A stretch of DNA of 64,000 bases, from assembly GCF_038561935.1 (NCBI RefSeq), contig NZ_CP102770.1:7440001-7504000 (forward strand). Direction: 5' to 3'. Both the position numbers and the translations under genes were made by a program. Origin of the DNA: Myxococcus stipitatus. GTDB taxonomy: Bacteria > Myxococcota > Myxococcia > Myxococcales > Myxococcaceae. The notes under the pieces are model-generated. The model saw nothing but the letters and a program-made list of their open reading frames with translations, was not told where the DNA came from and searched no databases. Every line of letters starts with the position of its first letter. Within the stretch, counting starts at the first letter, position 1. This document shows positions 16,190 through 23,939 of this stretch, one piece after another.

Positions 16190-16585
16190 TCAGCCCCGGG
16201 CGGCCGGCGTCGGCGCCTGGGGCACGGAGTCGTCGGACTTGGAGGCGGTGGCCTCGGCCTCGACGACCTGGAGCACCGGCGCGGCCTCGGCGGGCGCGGC
16301 GGCCTCCCCCTTGCCGGCCTTGGGCTTCTTGGTCCCCGCGCCGGAGCGGCACGTGCGGCACCACGGCTGATTGCGGATGGCGCCGTCCGCCATCTTCCGC
16401 AGGCCGAACTGGGCCAGCGGCTTCAGCGTGCGGCACTTGATACACATCAGGGAGATGAGCACCTCGTGACCATCAGCGTCGTAGACGGCGGACTTGCGCC
16501 GCTTTCTCGGCTGAGGCTGCCCCGGCTCACGCGGCTTCGCCTTCTCTGGCGGCGGCGTCATCATCGGGGTCACTTTGTAGAGCAT
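16190..16585 (-). CDS. small zinc-ribbon-like protein
   Basis: 131 residues from the ATG at 16585, preceded by GGGAGGG about 8 bases upstream. The core has two CxxC knuckles (CIKCRTLKPLAQF and WCRTCRS) 25 residues apart, with the KPLAQF and NQPWC spacing seen in the zinc-binding region next to some HNH nucleases. No HNH motif follows, so I do not call it a nuclease. The N-terminus is Pro/Lys/Arg-rich and the C-terminus is Ala-rich and acidic, both probably disordered. It may bind nucleic acid or a partner protein. Two strong palindromes lie upstream (16705 and 16786) and may regulate it. Confidence 0.7.
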   Translation of the reverse strand: MLYKVTPMMTPPPEKAKPREPGQPQPRKRRKSAVYDADGHEVLISLMCIKCRTLKPLAQFGLRKMADGAIRNQPWCRTCRSGAGTKKPKAGKGEAAAPAEAAPVLQVVEAEATASKSDDSVPQAPTPAARG

Positions 16586-16704
16586 GTCGGTCCCTCCCGC
16601 TCTCGGGCACCCGCGCACGCAGTCCCTGATGATGGGGCCACCTCGGCGCGAATCCCCGCGAGCCCTAGAGTAAGGACTCTTGCCTCCGTTGAAAACTGAT
16701 CCCA

Positions 16705-16720
16705 GGCCGAAAATTCGGCC
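16705..16720. promoter_or_regulatory. palindromic site 1 (GGCCGAA-2-TTCGGCC)
   Basis: A perfect 7-base dyad with an AA centre. Its flanks (CTGATCC before, CGG after) recur around site 2 at 16786-16803. It lies in the 226-base gap upstream of the zinc-ribbon gene and downstream of the 5'-nucleotidase gene. It could be a repressor operator, one half of a mobile repeat, or part of a terminator; no T-run accompanies it. Confidence 0.45.
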
Positions 16721-16785
16721 CGGGAGCGTTTTCGCTGATCTTTCCAAGGGTTGGCCGGGCGGTTCACCCCCAGCGGATCAGGTCC

Positions 16786-16803
16786 GGGCTGAATTTTCAG
16801 CCC
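16786..16803. promoter_or_regulatory. palindromic site 2 (GGGCTGAA-2-TTCAGCCC)
   Basis: A perfect 8-base dyad with a TT centre, the same pattern as site 1 (shared core GGCYGAA-2-TTCRGCC), 82 bases away centre to centre. GGATCAG lies upstream, as a GATC-containing sequence also does at site 1. It ends 8 bases from the 3' end of the 5'-nucleotidase gene. Confidence 0.45.
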
Positions 16804-16811
16804 CGGTTCCC

Positions 16812-18605
16812 TCAGCGGGCGGCGGTGGGACAGGTGCCCGCGACACCGCTGTAGCGCACGCGGCCCAGGGCGGGCTTGGGGAGCACCCCTCCATGCGTCT
16901 TCCCGTAGGAGATCAGCGCCTCGCGCAGGTCCATGCCCCGGAAGGGCGCCAACTCGGCGCGCTCGGGAGGCAGGGGCTTCGTCACCCCATCCACCCCGTC
17001 CCCGCCCCGGGCGAGGAAGTCCGGCACCGCGAGCCGGTAGGTGCGCTCCGGGACCAGGGGCTTTCCGCCCTCCAGCGTGACGCCCTGGAGGCGACCGGGG
17101 CCCGGGCAGCGGGCCAGCGTCAGCTCCAGCCCGGACACGGCGAACACGGCGCCCTTGTCCACGGCGTGCGCCAGCTCCAGCAGCTTCTTCAGCTCCGTGC
17201 CCGTGAGGGTGAGCACCGCCACCGTGTTGTCGAAGGGGAGCGCCTGGTAGACGTGGCCGAAGGACAGCGCCCCACCTGGCAGGTCCGCTCGGATGCCGCC
17301 CGGGTTCATCAGCGCCACATCCGCGCCCGCCGCCTCGCGGAGCGCGTCCGCCATGAGGTTGCCCAGCACGCTCTCCTCCAGGAAGCCGCGCGACATCGGC
17401 GAGGCGCAGGACACGCCCAGGCCGCGCCGCTGCGCCGCCTCGACCTCCGCGAGCGTGGGCGCCAGCAGCTGCGTCACCGCCGCGTCCGGGGGCACGGGCG
17501 CGCCCAGGAAGGTCGCGGGCGCGAGCTTCACCTCGGAGCGCGAGCGCAGGCTGCGCGCGTCACAGTCGCCATGCACCGAGTCCACCTGGGCGCACAGCGG
17601 AATGGCGGCCTGGATGCGCGTGAGCGACGGCTGAAGCTTCCGGCTCACCGGGTCCACGAACAGCTCCACCACGCCCAGCGAGCGCCCCAGACCATTCGTC
17701 TCGATGACGGGCACGCCGCCGAAGAAGTGGCCCATCGTCTGGTGCGTGTGCCCGGCGACCACCGCGTCCACCGTCCCCGAAGGCACCGCCTCCAGCATGT
17801 CGAGAATCTCCGCGTCGCCGCGCTCGCAGCTCGACGTGTCGCGGGGGTTGGACAGGTCCCCGCACTTGCCTCCCGCATGCGCCACCGCCACCACCACGTC
17901 CGCGCCGCGCTGACGCAGCGAGCGCGAGGCCTCCAGCACCGAGGACGCCAGCGGCGCGAAGCGCAGCGTGTCCACGTTGGCGGGATTGGTGACGAGCGGC
18001 GTCTCCTCGGTGGTGAGCCCCACGAGGCCCACGCGGATGCCATTCACCGTGACGAGGTGCGTGCCGTCGTTGCCCAGCCACGCGGGAATCTTGCCGGTGG
18101 CGGCGTCCCGCAGGTTGGCGGACAGCATGGGGAAGCGCGCCTGCTTCACGCGCGCCTTGAGCGCCCCCAGCGGGTCATCGCCGGAGCCCGAGGCCATGGG
18201 CGCGGGGCCCACCGGGCCGTAGTCGAACTCGTGGTTGCCCAGGGCCGCGGCGGTGACCTGCACGTGGTTGTACACGTCCACCACGATGGCGCCCTCGGTG
18301 AGATTGGACGCGAGCGTGCCCTGGAACATGTCGCCGCCATCCAGGACGAGGACACCGCCCGGGTTGTCCGCGCGAAGCCGCGCGACGTACGACGACAACA
18401 TCGCCGCGCCGCCCTGCTCCACCACCTGCCCGTCGCCGAACCGGTGGACGTGGGGCTCCACGTGGCCGTGGAAGTCATTGAGCCCGACGAGCGTGATGCG
18501 CACGGGCGCGGCGGGCGGAGGGTTGGAAGGCGCGGAAGCAGGAGTGCTCGCGCAGGCAGCGGCACAGGTGGCGAGCGCGATGAGGAAGGGACGCGGTGAA
18601 CGCAT
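16812..18605 (-). CDS. 5'-nucleotidase / UDP-sugar hydrolase family lipoprotein
   Basis: 597 residues. A signal peptide ends in a lipobox-like CAAAC. The metallophosphatase domain has LNDFHGHVEP, VLDGGDMFQGT, ALGNHEFDYG, VVAVAHAGGKC and VVAGHTHQTMGH, which supply the two-metal site. The C-terminal nucleotide-binding domain has SVLGNLMADALREAAGADVALMNPGGIRADLPGG and FLARGGDGVDG. Enzymes of this family remove phosphate from nucleotides outside the cytoplasm. The lipid anchor places it on a membrane facing the periplasm or surface. It is next to a phytase-like secreted protein on the same strand, which suggests organic-phosphate scavenging. Another family member lies at 60369. Confidence 0.93.
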   Translation of the reverse strand: MRSPRPFLIALATCAAACASTPASAPSNPPPAAPVRITLVGLNDFHGHVEPHVHRFGDGQVVEQGGAAMLSSYVARLRADNPGGVLVLDGGDMFQGTLASNLTEGAIVVDVYNHVQVTAAALGNHEFDYGPVGPAPMASGSGDDPLGALKARVKQARFPMLSANLRDAATGKIPAWLGNDGTHLVTVNGIRVGLVGLTTEETPLVTNPANVDTLRFAPLASSVLEASRSLRQRGADVVVAVAHAGGKCGDLSNPRDTSSCERGDAEILDMLEAVPSGTVDAVVAGHTHQTMGHFFGGVPVIETNGLGRSLGVVELFVDPVSRKLQPSLTRIQAAIPLCAQVDSVHGDCDARSLRSRSEVKLAPATFLGAPVPPDAAVTQLLAPTLAEVEAAQRRGLGVSCASPMSRGFLEESVLGNLMADALREAAGADVALMNPGGIRADLPGGALSFGHVYQALPFDNTVAVLTLTGTELKKLLELAHAVDKGAVFAVSGLELTLARCPGPGRLQGVTLEGGKPLVPERTYRLAVPDFLARGGDGVDGVTKPLPPERAELAPFRGMDLREALISYGKTHGGVLPKPALGRVRYSGVAGTCPTAAR

Positions 18606-18649
18606 GAGCGCCCCACTTCACCGCGCCCCGAGCCGCGAGGCAACGCGCT

Positions 18650-19951
18650 TCAACGCACGCGGCGACGGCGCAGCGAAAACCCCAGGGCCAGCAGGCCGAG
18701 GAGCACACTGCCAGGCACGGACGCCGAGGCACACGAGCACCCGGAGCCCTCATCCACGGGAGGAATCCCCCCGCCCGGCAGCGGCCCGGGACCCACGCCC
18801 CCTCCACCGCCGCCGTCCGAGCCCGCGTCCACACCACCATCCACGCCGCCATCCGAGGCCGTCGGCCGGGTGTCGATGCGCAGCGGCGGGTTGAAGGCCT
18901 GCGCCACCGTCTCCCAGCGCACGAGCTTCAGGTCATCCGTCCCCGTGCCAGAAGAATTCTGCGCGACGAACAGGCCATCCGCGAACGCCCCCACGGGGCC
19001 CGACGACACCGCGAGCGCGCGAGGCGCCACCGCGCCCCCCACGCCACCATCCCCCGGCACCACGGTGAACGACCCGAGGAAGGCATACGAGCGTCGGTCC
19101 AGCACGGCGAAGGTGCCAGCCTGGGTGTCCGCCGCCAGCAGATACCCTTCCGTGCCGGCCGCGCGGTACAGCGCGAGTCGATTGACATTCCGGGACAGCT
19201 TGGTGTCCGTCGCCGTCAGCGAGACGACCTGCGTGCGCGTGGCGCCACCGTCGGGCTCCGCGGCGTAGCGCCAGATGGCCGTGCCGGCCTGGACCACGTA
19301 CAGGTGGCCGCGCTCCTCGTCGACGACCATGCCCGTGACGGCCCCGCCCACGGTGAGGGGCCGGTTCACCAAGGTGGCGGACACTCCACCATCCTCTCCC
19401 GACATCTCGAACTGCGAGACAGAGCCCACGTCGTTGCTGGCGAAGACGAAGAGCCGGCCCGAGCTGGGGCTGCGATAGAACGCCACGGACGTGAAGGCGG
19501 CGCTGGTGATGAGGAAGGGGCCGGTACCAATCCGTTGCACACGGTCCGTCGTGCGCAGACCGTCCACGGAGTAGGCCGTCAGCCCGCGATTCACGTTGCT
19601 CGTCACGGCCAGCGACAGCGTGTTCGCCCCCAGACGAAAGCCATCACGGACCGCGACGCTGGCCACCGGTCCGTCCAGCTGTTCATCCTCGAGCTGTTGA
19701 CCATCCAACCCAAACGTGGCGAGCCCCGCGTTCTGGTTGTTGTAGGCCGTCAGGAGCAATCCACCAGGTCCCGCGTCCGTGCCCGCGTCGGCGCTCCTCG
19801 GTGAGACCCAGAGGGCCACGTCTCGAATGGAACCACCGATGGTGGTGGGGCCCGGTGTCGTCTGGCTGAAAGCCGGAACCTGCGCGGGTTGAGCGGAAGC
19901 GACCGCGCCAGACAGCGATGCCGCCAGGATGAAGAAGATGGGGTGACGCAT
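18650..19951 (-). CDS. phytase-like beta-propeller protein with MYXO-CTERM tail
   Basis: 433 residues with a cleavable signal peptide (ending ASAQPA). The body resembles a beta-propeller phytase: IRDVALWVSP, LLTAYNNQNAGLATFGLDGQQLE, RLFVFASNDVGSVSQFEM and HLYVVQAGTAIWRY are in the family order, with the metal-binding positions not fully checked. A Gly/Asp/Pro linker leads to EGSGCSCASASVPGSV, a hydrophobic helix and RRRR, which is the MYXO-CTERM sorting signal of myxobacteria, in which the Cys is processed for surface display. It may release phosphate from phytate at the cell surface, in keeping with the neighbouring 5'-nucleotidase. Enzyme activity is inferred from fold similarity only. Confidence 0.75.
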   Translation of the reverse strand: MRHPIFFILAASLSGAVASAQPAQVPAFSQTTPGPTTIGGSIRDVALWVSPRSADAGTDAGPGGLLLTAYNNQNAGLATFGLDGQQLEDEQLDGPVASVAVRDGFRLGANTLSLAVTSNVNRGLTAYSVDGLRTTDRVQRIGTGPFLITSAAFTSVAFYRSPSSGRLFVFASNDVGSVSQFEMSGEDGGVSATLVNRPLTVGGAVTGMVVDEERGHLYVVQAGTAIWRYAAEPDGGATRTQVVSLTATDTKLSRNVNRLALYRAAGTEGYLLAADTQAGTFAVLDRRSYAFLGSFTVVPGDGGVGGAVAPRALAVSSGPVGAFADGLFVAQNSSGTGTDDLKLVRWETVAQAFNPPLRIDTRPTASDGGVDGGVDAGSDGGGGGGVGPGPLPGGGIPPVDEGSGCSCASASVPGSVLLGLLALGFSLRRRRVR

Positions 19952-20011
19952 GACCGGGCTCCGGGCAGGTGGGTCCGACGTAACTTCGCACGCGTCCCGT
20001 TGCTTTCAAGT

Positions 20012-20047
20012 CCGAAGGCTTCGGGAACGGTTGGCTCCGGGCAACCG
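20012..20047. promoter_or_regulatory. two small dyads upstream of gmd
   Basis: CCGAAG-1-CTTCGG (20012-20024) and CGGTTG-8-CAACCG (20028-20047) lie in the 140-base divergent gap between the phytase-like gene and gmd. They could be operators for either promoter. Chance occurrence is possible in GC-rich DNA. Confidence 0.25.
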
Positions 20048-20091
20048 CGTCAGGTACAAAGTGCGTCTTCCAGCCAACAGCGAAAAAGGCC

Positions 20092-21066
20092 ATGGCGACC
20101 AAGCGCGCACTCATTACAGGCATCACGGGGCAAGACGGCAGCTACCTCGCGGAGCTGCTGCTTTCGAAGGGCTATGAAGTCCACGGCATGGTGCGACGCT
20201 CGTCGGAAGAGAAGTTCGAGCGCATCCAGCACCTGCACGGCAAGATTCAGCTGCACCAGGGCGACCTGCTGGACCAGTTCTCGCTCGCGGCGCTGTTGAA
20301 CCTGGTCAAGCCCGATGAGGTGTACAACCTCGCGGCGCAGTCGTTCGTGCCCACCAGCTGGAACCAGCCGGTCCTCACCGGTGAGTTCACCGCGCTGGGC
20401 GTGACGAAGATGCTGGAGGCCATCCGCCACACGCGTCCGCAGGCGCGCTTCTACCAGGCGTCCTCCAGCGAGATGTTCGGCAAGGTGCTGGAGGTTCCGC
20501 AGACGGAGGACACGCCCTTCTATCCGCGCAGCCCCTACGGCGTGGCGAAGGCCTACGGCCACCACATCACCGTGAACTACCGCGAGTCGTTCGGCCTCTT
20601 CGCGGTGAGCGGCATCCTCTTCAACCACGAGTCGCCGCGCCGCGGCCTCGAGTTCGTCACGCGCAAGGTCACGTACAACGTGGCGCGCATCAAGCTGGGC
20701 CTCCAGGAGAAGCTGCCCATGGGCAACCTGGACGCCAAGCGCGACTGGGGCTTCGCGGGCGACTACGTGGACGCCATGTGGCGCATGCTCCAGCAGCCGG
20801 AGGCGGAGGACTACGTCGTCGCCACCAACGAGACGCACACCGTGCGCGAGCTGGTGGAGATTGCCTTCGGCCGCGTGGGCCTGGACTGGCAGAAGCACGT
20901 CGTCATCGACCCGGCCTTCGTGCGCCCGGCCGAGGTGGACCTGCTCATCGGCGACCCGGCCAAGGCCAAGGAGAAGCTGGGCTGGGAGCCGAAGGTGCGC
21001 TTCAAGCAGCTGGTGGAGATGATGGTGGACGCGGACCTGGAGCGCGTGAAGGCGGGGCAGCGGTAG
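20092..21066 (+). CDS. gmd: GDP-mannose 4,6-dehydratase
   Basis: 324 residues, normal for the family. An extended short-chain dehydrogenase fold: the NADP site ALITGITGQDGSYLAELLLS and HGMVRRSS (the RR pair binds NADP), catalytic region YQASSSEMFGKV and YGVAKAYGH (YxxxK), the substrate loop HESPRRGLEFVTRKV, and RDWGFAGDYVDAMW. It converts GDP-D-mannose to GDP-4-keto-6-deoxy-D-mannose in the cytoplasm. The next gene (rmd) starts at the base after its stop, and together they make GDP-D-rhamnose. This sugar nucleotide feeds lipopolysaccharide or exopolysaccharide; glycosyltransferases follow at 23.9-27.3 kb. Confidence 0.97.
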   Translation: MATKRALITGITGQDGSYLAELLLSKGYEVHGMVRRSSEEKFERIQHLHGKIQLHQGDLLDQFSLAALLNLVKPDEVYNLAAQSFVPTSWNQPVLTGEFTALGVTKMLEAIRHTRPQARFYQASSSEMFGKVLEVPQTEDTPFYPRSPYGVAKAYGHHITVNYRESFGLFAVSGILFNHESPRRGLEFVTRKVTYNVARIKLGLQEKLPMGNLDAKRDWGFAGDYVDAMWRMLQQPEAEDYVVATNETHTVRELVEIAFGRVGLDWQKHVVIDPAFVRPAEVDLLIGDPAKAKEKLGWEPKVRFKQLVEMMVDADLERVKAGQR

Positions 21067-22005
21067 ATGCGCATTCTCGTCACGGGAGCGGATGGGTTCG
21101 TCGGCAGGCATCTTTGCGCGCTCCTGCGCGCATCCGGTGACGAGGTCGTCGAAGCACACGGGCCCCGCGGAGAAGGGGTCAGCAGCAGCGCCCTTCACTT
21201 CGACGTGGCCAACGAGGCCGCGGTGAAGGCCGCCGTGGCCGAGGCGAAGCCCGACGGGGTCATCCACCTCGCGGGCTTCAGCTCGGTGGCCAAGAGCCAC
21301 CACAACCCCTCGCGCGTGTTCGCGGTGAACACCATGGGGGTGGTGAACCTCCTCACGGCGCTGCGGGAGAACGCGCCCAAGACGCGCGTCGTCCTGGTGG
21401 GCTCGGGAGAGGTCTATGGTCCGGTGCCCGTGGGGACCCGCGCCACCGAGGACACGCCCGCGATTCCGCTGAGCCCCTACGCGGCCTCCAAGTCCGCGGC
21501 GGAGCTGGCGGGTGTCCAGTTCCATCGCAGCTACGGGCTGGAGGTCATGATGGCCCGGCCCTTCAACCACCTGGGCGCGGGACAGGACCCCACCTTCGTG
21601 GTGCCCTCGTTCGCCTCGCAGATTCGCGCCATCGGACTGGGCACGGTGGACCCGGTGCTCCGCACGGGCAACCTGGATGCCGTGCGCGACTTCTCCCACG
21701 TGCGCGACGTGGTGGAGGCCTACCGGCTGCTGCTCGTGAAGGGCGAGCCCGGACAGGCGTACAACATCTGCAGCGGCGAGGGCCGCACCATCCGCGAGCT
21801 GCTGGAGGAGATGCTCCTGCTCGCGGGCGTGAATGCGCGCATCGAGCTGGACCCCGCGCGCCTGCGCCCCTCCGACATCCCCAGCCTCATCGGCGCTCCG
21901 GACAAGCTCCGCGCGCTGGGCTGGTCGCCCAAGCTGACGGTGACGGACGCCTTGCGTGACGTCCTGGGCCCCAAGGTCCCCGGCGCCGCCCGTCCGCAGG
22001 CCTGA
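21067..22005 (+). CDS. rmd: GDP-4-keto-6-deoxy-D-mannose reductase (GDP-D-rhamnose forming)
   Basis: 312 residues. Short-chain dehydrogenase with ILVTGADGFVGRHL, HLAGFSSVAKS, LVGSGEVYGPV and SPYAASKSAAEL (catalytic Tyr and Lys). The order and the SGEVYG and ARPFNHLGAGQ segments fit Rmd of the D-rhamnose pathway better than the GDP-L-fucose synthase, which lacks this pattern. The ATG follows the gmd TAG with no spacing, so the two are translationally coupled. It reduces the 4-keto group to yield GDP-D-rhamnose. A hairpin at 22020-22053 may end the transcript. Confidence 0.9.
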   Translation: MRILVTGADGFVGRHLCALLRASGDEVVEAHGPRGEGVSSSALHFDVANEAAVKAAVAEAKPDGVIHLAGFSSVAKSHHNPSRVFAVNTMGVVNLLTALRENAPKTRVVLVGSGEVYGPVPVGTRATEDTPAIPLSPYAASKSAAELAGVQFHRSYGLEVMMARPFNHLGAGQDPTFVVPSFASQIRAIGLGTVDPVLRTGNLDAVRDFSHVRDVVEAYRLLLVKGEPGQAYNICSGEGRTIRELLEEMLLLAGVNARIELDPARLRPSDIPSLIGAPDKLRALGWSPKLTVTDALRDVLGPKVPGAARPQA

Positions 22006-22019
22006 CTCCCCCCTTCCCC

Positions 22020-22053
22020 GCCGTCCATCCGAACCGTCGATTCGATGGACGGC
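22020..22053 (+). terminator. hairpin after gmd-rmd
   Basis: GCCGTCCATCCGAA (22020-22033) pairs with TTCGATGGACGGC (22041-22053) with one bulged C and a 7-base loop. No T-run follows, so termination may be weak or factor-assisted. Confidence 0.5.
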
Positions 22054-22079
22054 ACCGTCAGGAAGCCGCGCGGCCAACG

Positions 22080-22100
22080 TTGGTGTAAAACAAACACCAA
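22080..22100 (+). promoter_or_regulatory. inverted repeat in the leader of the NADAR gene
   Basis: TTGGTGT (22080-22086) and ACACCAA (22094-22100) form a perfect 7-base dyad with an A-rich 7-base centre. It ends 3 bases before the GGAGG ribosome site of the gene at 22115. It may be a repressor site over the transcription start or a small RNA hairpin that affects translation. Its A/T-rich centre stands out in this GC-rich DNA. Confidence 0.4.
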
Positions 22101-22114
22101 CCTGGAGGCATGTG

Positions 22115-22639
22115 ATGGCGGGCACCCAACGGCAAGGGCGGTTCACCTTCTTCTGGAAGGAGGAGTCTCCCTTCTCCCAGTTCAATCGCGTGGCGTTCGT
22201 GGTGGACGGCGTCCGCTACAACTGTGCCGAGCAGTTCATGATGGCGGGCAAGGCACGCCTCTTCGGTGACACGGAGATCCTGGCCGAAATCCTCGCGGCC
22301 AAGACACCTCGCGAGCACAAGGCGTTGGGGCGGAAGGTCCGTGGCTTCGACGTGGCGACGTGGGAGCGGGAGCGGGAGCGAATCGTCTACGCGGGCAACC
22401 ACGCGAAGTTCACGCAGAACGCGTCGTATCTCGAGGTGCTGCTCGCCAGTCGCGGCACGGAGCTGGTGGAGGCCAGTCCCATGGACCGCATCTGGGGCGT
22501 GGGATTGAAGATGGAGGACCCTCGCATCCAGGACCCGTCCAAGTGGCGTGGCCTGAATCTGCTGGGCAAGGTGCTGACGCGCCTGCGTGAGGACCTGCTC
22601 GCCGCGGGTGTCACCGTGCCGTCGCCTGACGCACCATGA
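22115..22639 (+). CDS. NADAR family protein (YbiA/DUF1768)
   Basis: 174 residues from the ATG at 22115, preceded by CCTGGAGG. The family motifs are FFWKEESPFSQF near the start, YNCAEQFMMAGKARLFGD, RERIVYAGNHAKFTQN, LLASRGTELVEASPMDRIWGVG and WRGLNLLGKVLT. NADAR proteins are N-glycosidases: the E. coli and plant members act on damaged riboflavin precursors and others remove ADP-ribose from guanine in DNA. The catalytic Glu-Gln and Asp-Arg-Trp-Gly positions are intact. It stands alone after the rhamnose genes. Which substrate this one uses cannot be told; no DarT-type toxin gene is adjacent. Confidence 0.93.
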   Translation: MAGTQRQGRFTFFWKEESPFSQFNRVAFVVDGVRYNCAEQFMMAGKARLFGDTEILAEILAAKTPREHKALGRKVRGFDVATWERERERIVYAGNHAKFTQNASYLEVLLASRGTELVEASPMDRIWGVGLKMEDPRIQDPSKWRGLNLLGKVLTRLREDLLAAGVTVPSPDAP

Positions 22640-23351
22640 GCTCCCAGGCCTCGAGCCTGCGGTCCAGCGCGGTGAGGTTCCACAAGTCCGACGGATTGTC
22701 GGGCCGCACCGCCGCGAGGGCCTGCTGGAGCGGGGCCCTCGCGCGGACCTCCCCCCACTCGGACAACACCCGCAGCGCCATCAGCGACGGCTGACGCGAC
22801 AGCAGGGCCAGCAAGGCCTCCACGACGCGTGGGCTGCGCTCCTCGGCCAGGCGCTGCACCGCCTCGTGGCGCTCCTCCGGCGTCGAGGCCGCGTCCGCCA
22901 GCCGCGCCGTCAGCGCACTGAAGCGCGCTTCCTTCAGCAGCGGACGCGGGCCCGGCGTGTCCCAGTGCTCCACCGTGACGCTCGTGCGCGCGAAGGCGAC
23001 ACACTCGCGGCGCACGCCATCGTCTCCGAACAAGCCCATGAGGCGCTCGGGCGCGGGCCGGCCGCCCACGAGCAACTTCGCGGCGCGCTCCGACAGGTCC
23101 TCGGAAGCTCCGAGCAGGTGGACGCGCACCACCGTCGCTTCCGCGTCCGCGCGCGCTTCGGGACGGACGCGCTCCGACTTGAGGAACACCTCCGCCATGC
23201 CGCGTCCGGAGACGTACCAGCGATACTCCAGCCACACCGCGCTGGGGCGAAGGGCGAAGCGCTCGTCCTCCGCCTCGATGAGACGGGGAGCACCTTCCTC
23301 CCGCCCCCCGAAACAGCGCTCCAGCAGTGCCACGGCCTCCGAGTGCTTCAT
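22611..23351 (-). CDS. hypothetical protein with HEAT-like helical C-terminus
   Basis: 246 residues. Its last 29 bases overlap the 3' end of the convergent NADAR gene. The N-terminal 130 residues contain a mixed alpha/beta domain with no motif I recognise (RFALRPSAVWLEYRWYVSGR, TVVRVHLLGASEDLSE). The C-terminal half (EERHEAVQRLAEERSPRVVEALLALLSRQPS) resembles HEAT-repeat helices, which bind proteins. There is no signal peptide or membrane segment. Coding character is good. It is followed on the same strand by a lipoprotein gene. Confidence 0.75.
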   Translation of the reverse strand: MKHSEAVALLERCFGGREEGAPRLIEAEDERFALRPSAVWLEYRWYVSGRGMAEVFLKSERVRPEARADAEATVVRVHLLGASEDLSERAAKLLVGGRPAPERLMGLFGDDGVRRECVAFARTSVTVEHWDTPGPRPLLKEARFSALTARLADAASTPEERHEAVQRLAEERSPRVVEALLALLSRQPSLMALRVLSEWGEVRARAPLQQALAAVRPDNPSDLWNLTALDRRLEAWELMVRQATAR

Positions 23352-23390
23352 GTCGCGTCCAGGTCCATGAGCCCTCGGAGGGCGGCTCCG

Positions 23391-23882
23391 TCAGAAGGTG
23401 TAGCGAACGGGCTCGGCCAGCCCCTGCACCACGAGCTCCACCGAGCCCGAGCTGTTGCCGGACTTGTCGGCCAGCGCGCGACTGAGGGCGCTCAGGTCGA
23501 ACCGCGGCTCCGCGAACTTGATGGCCTTGCAGCGGTCCCCGTTGGCGTTGTGAATCACCACCAGGTTCGCCACCGGCTCCGCCGCCGCGTTCGTCTGGAA
23601 CGTGCCGTCCCAGGCCAGCGCGTAGGAGTGCTCGGCGCACCCGCCGCCGTGGGAGACGTTGAGCACCAGCGTGCGCCCCTCCACGCGCCCACTCTCGATG
23701 CTGAGGGGGTCCTGCGGCTGGGGATTCGAGCGCACCAGGAGGGCCTCACCGTCCGACGGCTTCGCCTCGGCGGGGGACTCCGTTTCCGCCGAGGGTTCGG
23801 CGGGCTCGTCCTTCGCGGGGGCATGCGCACACGCCGCGAAGAGACCACTCACCACCAGGGCACTCCACATGAGCCTTCGCAT
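23391..23882 (-). CDS. hypothetical lipoprotein
   Basis: 163 residues. The signal peptide ends in the lipobox LFAAC, followed by an acidic Pro/Glu-rich linker (about 22-48). The globular part has two Cys (in HGGGCAEHSYALAW and NGDRCKAIKF) that may form a disulfide. No known family. The Glu/Pro linker is typical of lipoproteins that extend away from the membrane. The gene lies between a hypothetical gene and a glycosyltransferase on the same strand. Confidence 0.8.
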   Translation of the reverse strand: MRRLMWSALVVSGLFAACAHAPAKDEPAEPSAETESPAEAKPSDGEALLVRSNPQPQDPLSIESGRVEGRTLVLNVSHGGGCAEHSYALAWDGTFQTNAAAEPVANLVVIHNANGDRCKAIKFAEPRFDLSALSRALADKSGNSSGSVELVVQGLAEPVRYTF

Positions 23883-23939
23883 CCAACACCTCCACTCGTG
23901 CTTCGTCGGCGGCCAGCCCCGCCGAGCTCGGTCTGCTTC

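Noticed and set aside
16190..16585. HNH endonuclease
   Set aside because: Only the zinc-knuckle part is seen; there is no His-Asn-His catalytic motif.
21067..22005. GDP-L-fucose synthase
   Set aside because: The motif pattern and length fit Rmd (GDP-D-rhamnose) better; an epimerase step is not indicated.
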